From Sphagnum magellanicum (lineage: Eukaryota; Streptophyta; Sphagnopsida; Sphagnales; Sphagnaceae): a stretch of DNA of 64,000 nucleotides. The position numbers and the translations under genes are program-made. Numbering within the stretch: the stretch's first letter is position 1; each line of letters begins with the position of its first letter. Under the pieces are notes generated by a model that saw nothing but the letters and a program-made list of their open reading frames with translations, had not been told where the DNA came from and ran no database searches. Positions 33,321 through 48,300 of this stretch are shown piece by piece. The stretch is from positions 25,055,223-25,119,222 of the forward strand of contig CM038907.1 in the NCBI GenBank assembly GCA_021904315.1, read 5' to 3'.

Positions 33321-36300
33321 GTGATCTAAAATGCTCAAGCTCATTGTTCCCCCCCACTCACACCTTCCCCCAAGTTACTCACTTTTCTCGTCTTCCTCTT
33401 CATAGTTGGTCACTCAATTTTCTCCATTCAAAAAATAGATTTTATGTATACGAAGATGAAGCTATTTGCATCATGTGCAAAACTCTTTGATAATTCTATG
33501 TCTCTAACAACAACATTAACAATAAAAAAATAACCCATTAAGATTTCCATATTGATAGTTATTGTATTATTGTTTTTAATAATAAAAGAACAAAAAAAAG
33601 ACAAAGAGAGAAATAATTGGTACAAAGTCAATACATATGATATATGACATCCCAAATTTCCTAACTTGAGTATCATAAATGGTAATGAATTTCCAAGGTG
33701 CTCTCAACTTACTTAACAATTTTTCATGTGAGAACTATGTTGGTCGAGATGGAACAAAGTTGGAAGTGGGTGGGGGGAAGATTTAGTTATTGTTAGTAGT
33801 TATTTTGAAAGTGGGTTTTGCCATCAAACTTTTATGTACACTATTGGATTTCTCTAACAAAATAAAGAGTGATGTTGATTTTGTCCAAATATAAATAATA
33901 GCATTTCAATCTTGGAACATTTGGCAAAAGAATATTTTTTCCTCTAATTTCTTGAAGGAAAATTTTGGTTGTTGTTCTTGTTAAGAATTCATCTAAAGGA
34001 ACTCATGAAGGTCAATGCTAGAAAATCCTCTAAAAACAAATGTTGGTAAAATAGTTATAACATTCCATTGCAACATTGTCCAAGCAATAGAACTTTTGAT
34101 GCATCACAATTGATATATTCTTGTCCTTCACAATAAAGTTATTACTTTGAATTGGTATAGATTGATTGATTAGAATTTGATAACACATTTTGGGATTAAA
34201 ATATTCTTGACTCATGTCCACATTTTGTAATGAAATGGTGTTTATGGATTGATAGTTCTCCCCCAATATTGATTACATTTGGTTGCATCATTGAGAATAT
34301 CAAATTAAACAATACCATGTAATGTAAAACAAAAGGGCTTGCAAATTAAAACCTAATAATAATTACCCTTTCATCTTGCAAACTTATTCAAAAATTATGA
34401 CATACTGATTAGCATTGATTTATTTTCTCACAAGTGACCATCCGAGAACGACTTTTGATTAAAATTGTTACCTTGAAATTCTAGGATGTTCATGTATTAG
34501 TCAAGATCCTCAAAACTTCTTCCACATATAAAAAATAGAACATGTCCTCTACCCATTTATTGCATAGTTTATCTATTTTCCACCTATCCATTTCCATTTC
34601 AAGCACGCGACTTCACTTGAGCAATAAAATCTTACATGCAAATAATCTTTCACATTTGAACTACATTTGAATTCATATATATATCAATTTAGAATTTATC
34701 TTTTTTTGTTATGAAGATGATTGTTATCTTATTATTTGCCAATAGTAATAATTTTATAGTTCCCAATGGATGCAAAACAAATAATGATGAAAGAAAGGCA
34801 TCCATCGTGAATGAAAGATGACTATTGCTTCATTAACCAATGAGTTTTTTCGATTTTGTTTCAAATTTTGTGAAAGATGTCATTCAGTTTAGTTTACCCT
34901 CATGACTAATGCCAAATTACAAGTGAATGCAAAAAGTTCCATGTGCATAACAATAGGTGTGGTTACATAATTATTAAAAACATTATTACATCTTGAATAT
35001 ATATAGTAAACAAAAGCAAAAATTATTTTTGAAAATTAATCAATGTATTGAGTAAAATTTATTAACAAGCCTTTATTTCCTCAATCTTAGCATTACAAAA
35101 GAACTAAGGCACATTCCACAATTTCCACAATTTCATGCCATTGAATTGCCATTCAAATTAAAATGGTTAGATGATATTTCACATGACTATTGTCCACAAC
35201 AACACATGTGCACCATCCTATTACACACAAGTACATGTGTGTACATGTGATTAACAAAACATGAAAATATTAATTAATATGAACTATCATATATATGAGA
35301 ATGTGATTTTTTAATTCAAATTTTAAATTGAAAACATAAAAACATTAGGAGGAAAAAGATCTTTTTTACCAATTAGTTTTTTACTACATGTTGTCCTCAA
35401 CTTCATTTCAATTACATGATTACATTTATTTCATAATTTATCTAGATTTAAAACACAATATATATATTTATACACAAAATTAACTAAGCTCCATATTAAT
35501 GTTTAAAAGGTTGCATATTAAAAACCCAGATAATTAAACACCAATAGCAATGAAATTACAATAAGGAACCAAAAAGAATGCATGGGTGAAGCATCAATTT
35601 GCAAGTGGAACAATAAATACATATCACACAAGGCCATGACTAATAATTAAATATTAAAAAAAGGAGGGTCAAAAATGTGCCGTCCAAGTACAAATGGGTG
35701 AAGCTTGCCTAAAACCTTTTGAATACACAACAATTAAAATCCTATCATGTAACAAATGATTTATACTCTTTCAAAGTTGTTGAATGCCTATAAGTTTGTA
35801 TAGATGATGTTCAATGTTTGGAAGATTCCTTCACCTATTTGACAAAAGAAAACTATTTAAACCATACACACATGTAACCCCTTAGTCTCTTAACCTTAGA
35901 ATCCTCCAAACCCACAAACATCAATATCCCCCCAACATTATACTAGGTCAAAAGAACATTACATACAATTGTCACCTCACAAATGGGCCTCAAAATAAAC
36001 AAACTATTGAGAATACATTGAAACACAATGTTTAAACTTCTTATAAACATACACACATATAGGGAACAAATAGAAAGTAAAATATATTTTCAATGTAGCA
36101 AAAGATTGTTTGGAAATAGACAAGTCTAAAAGAAAATAGGGATGTTAGGTCTAAAGATCAAACAATATGGTAGAAAAAAAAAATAGTGTTTGGACAAGTA
36201 ATCTTTAGATAGTTTTTTTATCATGTCTTATCACTTCCAAGGGCTTATGAAGACCCCATCAAACATGTGTCATCTCAACATTTAACCTCATTAACAAGTA

Positions 36301-39300
36301 CAACATTCAACAAAAATTGAAAAAATCAAATCTTCACGTTGGGGAGCAACCTAGAAACACAAAATGGAAACATTGTTAACACATGCACTAGTTGATGGAA
36401 TGGCTCTTCTACCATAGCTCCAAAAAGGGCAATGGAATTATTTTTTAGGGTTGCAACATCAATAGGAATAGGCAATTGTTTTGGGTCTAAAAAATTAAAC
36501 AATGTAGATTTTTAAAATGTTATGCATTGACCTTGATGGCCTTTAAATGAATCTCTGAGACTTATCACAAATGGGGCTATGGAGTCTTCATAAAAAGACT
36601 GTAACCTTAATCATTTATATTATAGTAAACATCCATAATGTAATAGATTCAAAAAGATAACAATGTTTGAAAAACCAACAAAAACCCATGAATCACATTT
36701 CTTGAATGTTATACCATGAGCTATGGATTTTCATAAGCAAGAAAATAAGACAAACAACTAAAATCCTAATTTGAAAACAACAAATGTAATCTACATGTGC
36801 ACAACTAAGCCCACTGGTTCAACTCAACCAACAATGTTCAAAAACTTTACCTTTCCTTTTTTTCCATTGCACCACCTTGGTGAACCACCCACATTTGGCC
36901 TATTTTGAAATTCAAGAGAATTTGATGAACTTGAAAAACAATCCTCACCCATCAAAAAATTTGATCCACATGACTTGGATTATTGGTCATCACTTGTTGA
37001 TGAAGTTTCATTTACAATTTCAAGGAGTTGCTTGTTGCATCACATGTTATAATATAGGTTTTTCTTATAATCATTAATATCTATAAACATTTTCAACATA
37101 AAGACCTTTTCAAAGTTGTCACACTGACCCTATATATATAGACACAATAAACACATGGTTGATGTAATAAAAAGGAAACAAACAAAACCAATATGCTACA
37201 AACACTTTTTATCAATTTATTTGAGCTTTAAACCCAAGTTGTGGTACCTTGATGCACCCAAGCTACAATACCCTCACATAAGAAATGTGCTTGAGATAAG
37301 CAAAGTTACTTTGGGGGGGTAACATGTAACTTAGTTCAATGAATGCATAAACGTTTTGTTCTTCACAATGTTTGTAATTCGTAAACAATCATAATCACAT
37401 TAGTACATGGTAGCAACATCATATGGTGCCAAGTGGTTTGTGTGCAACATATCAAACTCTACATGATTACACAAAACAACATACAACTTGCAAATTTAAT
37501 GCACAACCATCAATTGTGCCTCTAGCCCTTAGTGGATGAATGGGATGAAAATGAAGTTTGGGGGGTTGATACACCTGATTTTGTCAAAAAACCAACTAAA
37601 ACATCCATAGTTCATTTTGTGGCATTTTTATTGTAATTAAGGTTTAAGGCTTATGTGGCAAAAGTAACAAGATTTCATCCAAGGAATTTATGTAAAAAAA
37701 TGGTGATAATCTAAGTGAAAGTATTTAACCAAATATGTTTATTTAACCCATAAATAAAATACAAATATTTGAACATCCTATTTTTGGATACTAAAAATTT
37801 AATACGGCAATTTTTTTTTCACATCTAACAATTGAAACCTTCCATAACAATTTCAATTTTGAATTTTTGGATTTAGAAATCACTTGTTGGCAATATTTTG
37901 GTATTTAAAAAATTGTGTTATTTTTTTGGGCATTCAGGGTTTGAAAGTCATTTGTTGGTGCAGTTGGCCCCCTTCACTTGTTCTTTTTAACCATTATATT
38001 TTGCAAATTTGCCTAATGATGTTCAACCAAATTGCATGCATTTGACCAAATTGTTCGTCGAGGTTAATAACTTTGATCTTCACACTTCTTTTTTGGTAAT
38101 AGATCAATGGTGGAGTGAATTTTGAGCTCAATTCTTCCACCATTGAACTCAAAATTTTACAATAATCACTATAGGAGTAGAAGTTGGAAAACTAATGCAA
38201 GTTGAAAGGAAATGCACTAATCCATGAATGGCTCCATGTGTGTTGTTCTTGTCTTGCACATAGGTGTTTTATGGCTTTTAAAGTTGATTCAAATTTGGGA
38301 TATTAATGTGAACACCCCATACAAAAAAAACAGCTTTCCATCATGCCTTCTATAAATCACATCTAAAATATTGAAATATCATTGGGTTAGTATCTATTGA
38401 AGCCACACATTATTAATGTTGAAAAACTTTCTCATGACCTTAGATCTCACATTTCATCATTAAGCTACAATTTTTTGTATTATTGTTTCAACAAGTTTTG
38501 AAGATGTATACAAGGACTTGCATTTTCTTTTGTTGGTAGTCTTAGTTAACCTTCAATTATTGTAGTAGCTTAGTAATACATCATATTTTTTGCACCCTTC
38601 ACATCTATTAGGTTTTATGGACCATAGTAAACAACACCAAATTCTAAATCCAATACGAAACAACAAATGCAAAATCAACCCAAATTGAGAAATTTGAAAG
38701 AAAGATGGAATATTATTATATTTTTCTTGACCACATTAAGACTTGGTTGTTAAATTATTACATTTCTCTTAACCACATTGAGGTATGGGTGGACAATTCT
38801 ATTTTTAAAAAATCACATTAAACTTTATGTGGCAAATTATGCCATTTGTTGCAATCATATATACGACTAATGTGAAAGTGATGATTGGACATTTGTAGTA
38901 TTAACCAAATCATGTATGTTGAACATAAATGTTTCTTTTAAACCATTGGAATTGTTAGCCCAAACCTTAATGTCAAGTCATGGCCTCACGCTATCCATTA
39001 TGTTGGATGTGTTGCCAATTATTTACTAAACATAAATTTTTCATAACAAAACAATATTTGAACATAACAAATATATCATATTTGGACCTAACTTAATTTA
39101 ATATTTCATTATCCTTTGATAATACAAATTCATTTGGACCAAATTCCACATGGGTCTCTATAGGGCCAATTGACTTAGTTATATCAATTTAAAAACTTAC
39201 AAGATGTCAATTTTATGGTTTGAATTATTGAAGCATGACTTTGCATTGTGCAAGGTTCTAAGCTTAAAAAAGGTGTTAGTGAAATGTCACACATTGAATG

Positions 39301-39829
39301 CAATTAAAAAAACACAACATGTATGTCTTAGGTCTACGTTGTAGAATTAAAAACCTTCATATGGAATATGTTGTGCTACCATGTGCTAAAGTGGTTATTA
39401 ACAATCCATCCTATCTCATGAACTTGATTTTTTCTTAATTCATAATGTAGAATTTGGCATGAAAAAGAATACATGTGTTATTTTGCCCGATTGAATGAGT
39501 ATGAGATGTTTTGCAAGGTCATTTATTACATTTTTATTGTCATCAATTGGTTTGGTTCAAGGTGGCGTTATAGCCACCCAAGCAAAAGATAAAGAAGATA
39601 CAACATAAGTCTTGTCATCGATAAAAAAATGGGGTGGAATTCACAGGTTTAAATCACTATGGGACCTTAAAAATAAAATACATTCACCCCATCCTATTCA
39701 TCTTCATTTTGCATATGTCATCATAAGGTCACTATGTAATCATCATGTTTTAGTATTAATTGACATAATTATTACTAATTAAAGGAATTCATTACAATAA
39801 ATAATTTTTCTTATGTTATTGATTTGAAT
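33321..39829. other. 3' flank of SPS, then AT-rich gene-poor DNA
   Basis: The first few hundred bases probably include the SPS 3' UTR; no single poly(A) signal stands out. The rest is AT-rich, with ACATGTGT-rich palindromic text near 35,200-35,250 and no open frame with a domain. The frame 36,877-37,077 is unsupported. Confidence 0.55.
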
Positions 39830-41555
39830 ACCTTAGATTATTTTATTTATTTTATCATATGTTATTATTAATTGTTTTTGGTTATTCTATTTTAGGCTAT
39901 TACACCTTAGGCTATTATTGGTTATTTTAATTTTTTTTATTATTTTAGATTATTCCACCTTAGGCTATTATAGGTTATTTTCAACCTATTATAACCTAAT
40001 CCATTATAAGTTATTTTAAATTATTCTATCTTTGGTTATTTTAAGTTATTTTCGATTATTATAAGTTATTCCACCCTGGAATATTATAGTTTATTTTAAT
40101 TTATTATTTTTAGATTATTATTTATTATTATAAATTATTTTAATTATCTTACCCTAGGTTATCTTTTATTATTATAGTTTATTCCACCTTAGTTTATTTT
40201 AAATTATTTTATTTTAGGCTATTCTTGATTATTATAGGCTATTCCACCCAAGGAAATTTTTAGCTATTATAAGTTATACCCTAGAATATTTTAGGTTATT
40301 CTAAATTATATTACTTTCTAAACTATTATAAGCTATGATTATTTGTTATATCTTAAAACAACATAAGCTTACATAACTTAAAATAACTTATAGTAAAATA
40401 ACTTAAAATATCCAAAAAAAAACCAAGGTGAAATAATTTATAATATTTTTAAAAAAACCTATAATAACCTATAGTGGAATAAACTAAAATAGTCAAAAAT
40501 AACATAAGGTAAAATAACTTTAAATAACATAGGATGGAATAGCCTAAAATAGTTGACAATAATTTAAGATAACATAACATAAAATAATTTGGATGGATTA
40601 ACCCAAAATAGTTGGGAATAATTTACAATAACATAAAATGGTATAATTTAAAAGAATTTAAGGTGAAATAATTTGTAATAATTTAGAATACTTGAAAATA
40701 ACCTAGGTTTAAACAACTTATAATAACTTGGGATGGAATAAATTAAAATAATTGAAAAAAACCCAAGGTGGAATAACTTTAAATAACCTAAGGTAACATA
40801 GGATGGAATAACCTATAACATCAAAAAAAGTCTAAAATAGAACATTATAAACTAACATAGGGTGAAATAGCTGAAAATAATAACCTGTAATAACCTAGGT
40901 TGGAATAACATAAAATAGCTTAAGGTGGAACAACCTATAATAGTAAAAAATAACCTAGGGTAAAATGGATTAAAATAATGTAAGGTGGAATAGTTTAGAA
41001 TAACCTAAAAAAATATAATTTAAAATATTTTGAGGTGGACTAAACTAAAATAACCTCAAGTGAAATAACTTTAAATAGTCAAAAATATCTCCAAGTATAA
41101 TAGTTGATAATAAGTTAATGTAAAATAACATTTAAATAATAACTAATAATAGTTTAAGGTGGACTAATTAAAAAAATCAAAATAACCTTGGTTAAATAAC
41201 CAAAAATAACATAGGTTGGATAAACTAATAATAACATAAGGTGGAATAACATAAATTAGCCCATGCCTATGGTAGAATAACTTAAAATGGCCCAAGGTGA
41301 AATAACTTAAAATAATCTAGAATATTTGAAAATAGCCTAAGGTGGAATAACTTATAATAGTTTATGGTGAAATAATAATAAATGACTTAAGGTAAATAGC
41401 TAATTTTTTGGATAATAGCCTAAATAAAATAACTTAAAATAACATAAATGATTAATTTAAAAGTATATTCCATGGTAACCTAGGAACAACCTTGGGTAGC
41501 TTGTAATAACCTAGGACTAACTTAAGAATAACCCAGATTAGTTAGGTTCTTAGCA
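39830..41555. repeat. Strand-switching degenerate repeat array, about 1.7 kb
   Basis: From about 39,830 to 40,325 the plus strand reads variations of GGTTATTTTA and GTTATTCCACCTTAGG every 10-15 bases. From about 40,345 to 41,555 it reads the reverse complement of the same consensus (AATAACCTAAGGTGGAATAAC, CTTATAATA). The orientation flips once, near 40,325-40,345, so the array is a long imperfect palindrome with unequal arms of about 0.5 and 1.2 kb. No open frame is present. Confidence 0.8.
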
Positions 41556-44049
41556 ACCTTTGATCCATCCAACTTGGAAATACTAGTTAATAGGAAGACA
41601 ATTCAAGCTTCAATTGCCCCCATGCACCATAGAATGAAAACCACATTACATCACTCAACACATTGAACTTAAAAATGAAATAAACTCAAATAATGCAGGT
41701 AAAATCTCCTCACAAATAAACATGATGTCAACATAGTTTCCAAGAGAACAAATACATTCATTCCACATTTCAGTCATAATGAACCTTCAACTAACAAAAG
41801 TTGAAATGTGGGCCCCTTGCATGATTACAAATAAAGAAGAATATAGAAAACCACTAAAATAATTTCATAATATAGTTATTAATAATCAAATATAAATAAT
41901 TAAAATAACAACATTAGAGCTTACTAAGGTGTTGTATACCAAGTAGTCAAGAACCTCAAAATCCAAGAAGTTTAAAACCACAATAGTCACAATACAACTC
42001 AAACACTACACCAATATGTGTCTTAGTTCATTTTATATTTCATTAGATTTTTAGTGTACTTAAACAAATTTACCATGGCAAAAGTGGCCAACCTGGTAGT
42101 CTAGTGAATGAAAACTAGTTGCTACTAACAATTGAATTCATTAATAGTTAATTGAATTCATCAATAATTGATTCATTAAATTATCCTTTTAATTCAAAGT
42201 AAACTAGGGCTAGGAACCTAGCCTAAGTTAATCACCTATGAATCTAAACCACATCCCAACCCACCAACTTAGAATGCAAGTGTAAAGGTTTCAACCCTTC
42301 ACCTCCATTCACCTCCATATTTGAATAACAAGTCCATAACCATTAAACCACTATTTAAATAAGTGAAATGATTTGTCACCACATTTTATTATGCACATTT
42401 TTTCCTAACCTATGTGTAGGCTATCATAGGTTAAATTCTTATGGCAATCCTAAATGATTTAAAAGTTATTATAGGTTTAGGGTTTAGAATCCTAAATGGT
42501 CCCAAATGCAACCTTAGTAAAACACAAAGCAGCTTGAAATTGCTTTTATTACAATCATAAATTAGGTATGTATAAATTTTTTAATATATTTTAATGTTCA
42601 AGACATTGAACCATAGACAAGTGGTCCCATGTGCATAAATTTCTAAACCATGGCTATGGGCACAAACCAATGGTACAAATGTGACCTAATGTCCAAACTA
42701 ATAAAATTTTAAATAAAAGATTGAATTGTTACTAATTAACTCTACAACATAGGTGGAACTTTCAATGCACATAGAACCATGTAGTTTTCTTATAACCATT
42801 AGTTTCTAACCTATAATTCATCCATTTCCATATGACTGGGGTTTTCCTTTAAGCATATATCAAAATGTTATACAACAAATTTTTTAAAGGTTTATAATGT
42901 TCCTAACCCCATTTGAATTCTTGACAATTTTTTAGGGATTAACATAATGGATAAACACAAAACCAAATCCTTTCACAATCAATGAAATAAAAAAATCGAC
43001 ATAAACACAAAGAAAACAAGGAATTGCATGTCTAACCAATTGGGATCAAGCAAAATTCTTTTTCTTTTTGTCAATGTATAATCTACCACCTAAAGCTTTG
43101 GAACAAGATAGTAATCAACAATGTTATCTTTTTATTTTCAAGCTACTAGCTAGTTTTAGATGTGGGTATGCACTTTGTTATCCAAAGGCTCCTACACAAA
43201 CTTGTGCTTGAGTTTTGAAACCATCGATGTTACATTTGCAACATATGAAATGCTAACAATAAACCAAAAAACACCCCATAGCTTTGTGAGCTAATTTTTG
43301 GAAGTATCTACACCTTTTGGAATATCAATCACTAACTATTCATACACTATAACCATCTTGAATGGCAAAGGCATTGATAAATGGTCAAATCCCAAGCCTG
43401 TTACAAGTTGTAATTGGAATTAAAATCAAGACCCAAGGCAAAACAAGACATTAGGTACCATTATAAAAAAATGTTCTTTGAAATGGTTAAGGAACAGATG
43501 TGAGCATGGTATATTTCAAAACCCTAATAATATTTAACAATGTGAAATTCTATGTAGCAGCTTTAAACACTCCATGTTGGATGAATGGAATATTTTGTTG
43601 CGTTTTGGCATAGGTTTAAAATATTCTTAATCACAATAATAAATCTTAAACTTGTTGCACTAAATTACACACAAAAATGTCATATTTGAATTCAAAAAAA
43701 CATTAGAAAAAATGTTTTATTATGTAACCATCTAATTTGTGATTATATGCAACTAATTGCCATTTGCAACTATGTTATGTCATTTTTACAACTAGTCAAC
43801 ATTGTTTTCAATCTATTACTTTTTTTACAACTATTGTATGATTAATTTAAAACTATTAGGTTTTCCATCCTTCCATGTTGATTAAGTGCAAAAATAGTCA
43901 TAACTTAGTTATTTTTATGTGATGTATGTATGCCTTTGAAGTATATTAAAATGTTTTCAAATATATTAAGGGTATATTTATAAACTTGTGTATTTATGTT
44001 GCATGTAGGTCATATTAAGTGTATATATATATGTATATGTAGATTGTGG
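41556..44049. other. AT-rich intergenic, no gene seen
   Basis: Unremarkable AT-rich sequence with one short telomere-like TTTAGGGTTTAG near 42,476-42,487. No coding evidence. Confidence 0.6.
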
Positions 44050-44714
44050 GTTGGCTAGGTGAGTTAGGAAGTAAATAAATTATTAAGTAGGTAGATAAAT
44101 AGGCAAGTGAATAAATAGGTAGGGCTACCTATTAACTAGGTGTTATATATAATATGTATTAACTACTAATAGTGATAATTAATTAGTTAATAGTTAGTAA
44201 ATAAATATTCAATAACATAATTTATAACTAATTAATTACTTATTTAGTTAATTGTTAAATTTTAATGAATTATTACTATTAACTAATTAATAGCAATAAG
44301 GTGTAATAGGTAGTAGGTAGGTTGGTAAGTGGATAGGTGAATAGGTAACTAATTAGTGATTAGTTAATTAATTAATGAATTAGTTGACATTTTGTTAGTT
44401 AGTTAGTTAGTTAGTTATAAAATTTATAAAATTAAAAAACAACAAAGGATATGAAATAAAAAATTTAGTTGCAATTAAAAAAATTATCTCATATGTTTTT
44501 TCCTTTGTTTCCAACTTGTAGATTATATAAAGAAAGTGTTTTGTTTGACATTTTCATACACGTGTGATTTGGGGTGATCCAATCAAAGAGGTTTAACCCT
44601 AAAGGTTAAACCTAGAATAAAATAAAAATATTTATGTTCCTACCTCCTAGCTTGCATGTACCTTCTTCCTTAATCTACCTACCTACTTGTTTACCTACTT
44701 ATCTACCTACCTAG
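44050..44714. repeat. Paired GGTAG and CTACC low-complexity arrays
   Basis: Plus-strand GTAGGTAGATAAATAGG-type repeats at about 44,086-44,135 and 44,300-44,347 are followed by TTAG repeats at 44,396-44,416. The complementary CTACCTACCTACTTG type lies at about 44,675-44,713. As in the array at 39.8-41.5 kb, a short degenerate motif appears in both orientations. Confidence 0.55.
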
Positions 44715-44769
44715 ATATTAAGTTAAATTTATTTTGATCAAAATTTCATTTTATTTTCATGAATTTCAC

Positions 44770-44937
44770 CCAAATTATGCCATGTGGTACAATCCAATTA
44801 AAGACAAATTATGCCACATGGCAAATTCCCATTAGAGAAAATTATCCCAAATGGCATAATTCCATTTAAAAAGTTACCATGTGGAAAAACCCCATTAAAC
44901 AAATTATGCCACATGGCAAAATTTCATTAAAGTTGAT
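44770..44937 (+). repeat. Minisatellite of about 34 bp, five degenerate copies
   Basis: Units carry CAAATTATGCCACATGGCA followed by AATTCCATTAAA. One unit is shortened to about 27 bp. The palindromic TGCCACATGGCA half-sites make each unit partly self-complementary. Confidence 0.75.
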
Positions 44938-45395
44938 TGTAAAAGGTTAGAACTTTGCAGTTGGAAGCTTTTCAATTGGAATTCACATGAAAAAATTACG
45001 AGCTCGCAAAGTCGCAAGATTCACAACTTGGGAATTTCAAGATTGTCATTTGGGAATCATAGGATAAAAAACCATTTCAACGTAATCCCCGCAATGAGGT
45101 TTAAAGTATATTATAACGAGGAGGGTGATGGCCTTCTTCCAAGTTTGGGTATGTGAATGTAATGAATCCAAACAAGTCCATGACCCAAAGTTGTCTCCAT
45201 TTTTGCTAACCATTTGCATTGTGTGGGTTATGTAGGTGACTTGTCCATGAGGTGTTTGTGAATGCATTATTTTGTCATAATCCCCATTTTAAAAGCTTTT
45301 GCACACCTTGTTTTTGTTGCTACCATTTGGGGATTCATCTCCCAAACCTTGGGAAAAACTTAAGGGTGCATCGATTGTAGATTTGAAAAAGGGAA
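44938..45395 (+). repeat. Dispersed repeat, copy B (uninterrupted)
   Basis: The block 45,085-45,380 is the continuous counterpart of two separated blocks at 1,780-1,920 and 2,560-2,750. It ends in CTCCCAAACCTTGGGAAAAAC followed by TTAAGGGT, shared with copy A. The frame open in copy A is closed here by TGA and TAA codons. Confidence 0.55.
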
Positions 45396-48300
45396 AACTT
45401 GCAAGTAAATGTGATTTGTGCATGTTAACATCCATGCACTTGACCATGCAAGATTGGTGATTCGTATTTAGCCTATAATATTAGGAAAATCATCATACTT
45501 GTTCATTTATGCTCTTGCACCAAATAGGGGAATTAAAACATTTATAGTGTCAAAGGAAAAGTCACAAATGAAGCGCTAAAAAAGAATTTCAAAACCAACA
45601 AAGGAACTTTTGAAAGCAATCGCATACTTTTTTTTCACATGTCATGGTTAGCTAGCACATGTTGGGTTCCTTCAAATTACAACATCCATTTTTGGTATTG
45701 AACATCATTGGTTACAAAGGCAAAGCTAATGTGCACCATGACTATGACCTACTTCAAAAGGCTTCGTGTCTAAATGTTTCTATTACAAACATAGCAAATT
45801 TGGGCAAATAATAATGCTACGACATAAAATAGGACATGGTCATCAACCATAAAGAATATGGGACTTGGAGTTAAATAACACATGACATCATTTGGATGAA
45901 TATGCAAGCCACAAGAAGAAATCATATTTCAACCTACCACATTGAGAAACTTTTTAAAAAATAAACAATTTATAATACTCGTCAAATTTAAGGCGATTAC
46001 CCACTACTTGTCCAATAAAACAAATAGTAATGATAATGATATTGTCAAAATCTAGGAACAAACTTTAAGATTTCAATTAGTTTTAGTTCATAGTCTATTT
46101 GATGTGTAGTCATAAATTTTACCACTTTGAAGGACTCTTTGATTACTTGATTTTGTTGATATTTGCTAGGTTTCATAGAGTGTTTTCCAAGGGAATTGAA
46201 TCCTATTCCATAAAAGGAATTTGCCTTGATGTACTAAAAGGCAAACCTACAAAACAAAACACATTAGTATCAAAATTTCTATTTATAAATTTAGGATTGT
46301 TGAAAGGAGAATCTAGGACTTACAAGCTAGTCCATCATCAATGGTAGGAAAAAAGATTCATGAAGACATTATAGGTTGTCTTTTTATATAATTGTTCCCA
46401 AATGTTATAGCTCCAACATATAACATAATGAGATTTTGGCCATGCAAGTCTATTATGGTAACACATAACAAAAAAAATTACATTGTAAAAAAACCCTAAA
46501 CATATATTCTAACAACCAAATTTAGATTAATGGTTAGTTGAATGGTAGAAAAATATGTTCATCTTCCACACTTTTTATAATAACAACATTTACAATTTCA
46601 ACAAACTTCATGTATTCAAAAAAAATTACTTTCAAAATCAAATTAGAAGAAAAATGTCTCCACATTTGAGTGGTTAGATTGTAATCATGTAGGGTCTTCA
46701 TGGTAGTTTCATTGTTGGACTACATTGTGGTCACCAAAAAATTAGACTATTGTTCAAATAAAAGTTGATATACTAAGGGCACACATGATTTACTTTCTAA
46801 CTAAATTGTTTTAGGGTAGTACTAATGTGATTTTTGAATTTGTAGATGTTTAGGGACTATCATGGTAGCTTTTGTTTGTACCCAATATTGAAGGTAAATG
46901 ATGCCAATGGGATTCATGACCCCTTGAAGTATAAATCTTTTGTCAAGTTCATTTTTCAAACCTTTTGCAACAAAAATGCATTAATCCTCGACATTTTGAC
47001 ACACAACTACCCAATCTTCTTTAGTGACCATTAACACCACTCCAATGCACATGTTAGTTTTGTGTAGCATGTAGAATTGTTCATCAAAATAATATAAAAG
47101 GCATCATATAGTCTATTTGTGTGGTTCACGGTACAATACTATGGGCAATGCATCAAAAAATGTGCCCACCAAATCCACAAAACTTTGGAATTAGTCATGT
47201 GAAAAATGTTATTCAAAATCCATGTATAACTTATAAAATTATCTTGAGTGAGGTTCATTATTGTGACAAGTCATAAATGAAATAATTTATATTTTGAACA
47301 AGTATGTTTAAGCTTTGTGTTATTTCCAATATTACTAACACACAAGTCAATCCCATCATAGTTTCCATGTCACACAAGAGTTCATGTAATTAGTGGTAAC
47401 AACTGGATCAGTAACAAAATCATTGAACATTTTGATCACAAAATATTTATACTCACTTAAGACTTGTTTATAAGGGGCCTACATTGAGATCCACCTTGTT
47501 TAAATGTTTTTCAAAATTTTCAAATCTCTTGACTCAATTAACTTAACTTTAGTTTAGTGCACTCCAAGCGCCTTTTGGGGGATTGGTTTTATACATGAAA
47601 GCAAGTAAAGCTTTAATTTAAATCATTAAATTAAGAATGCATGAACCCTTTCATTTTTTTGATGTTGGTTATCATTGTTAATATAATATTCACCCATTAA
47701 AATTATTTGATGAACAACTAGAATTTTTTAATTACTTGCATGTTTTTGCAAATTGTCAAGTTTAGGGTTTAGAAGTTTCTTCAAACCTCAACCACTAAGC
47801 ATAACTTGCAACACACCATGTGAATATTCACCACAAGATCTACCACAAGCTTTACTCATGGAAACTTGGCAAGATCCCAAACATCTTTGAACATCCTTTG
47901 AATGTCACATTCTTTCATCCTTTTCTTTTTTAGTGATTTTATAAAAGTAGGAACTTGAACAAGGATTTCAAACCATGCATTAATAACACATCTAGATGTT
48001 GATGTTATTTCTTTCCCACAAGAATTCGAACAACCAAATATGTTTTATAAGTTAATGTAACAAGGATGTTGGAAAAATTGAAACATTATGGTGTTACCAG
48101 AATTTGATGTAATAAAGGTGCCCTTAAACAAACCATGACAATTGATCAACTCAACAAATTACCAAACTAATTTGACACAACATTTAACAAGGGCATAGAT
48201 GCAATAATAATGTCAATAGAGCTTGAAACAAATGAATTGTTATTTGAACTTGATGCACCAAGGGTGCCCTAGTCAAATGAACCATGCCCTAAACTTGATC

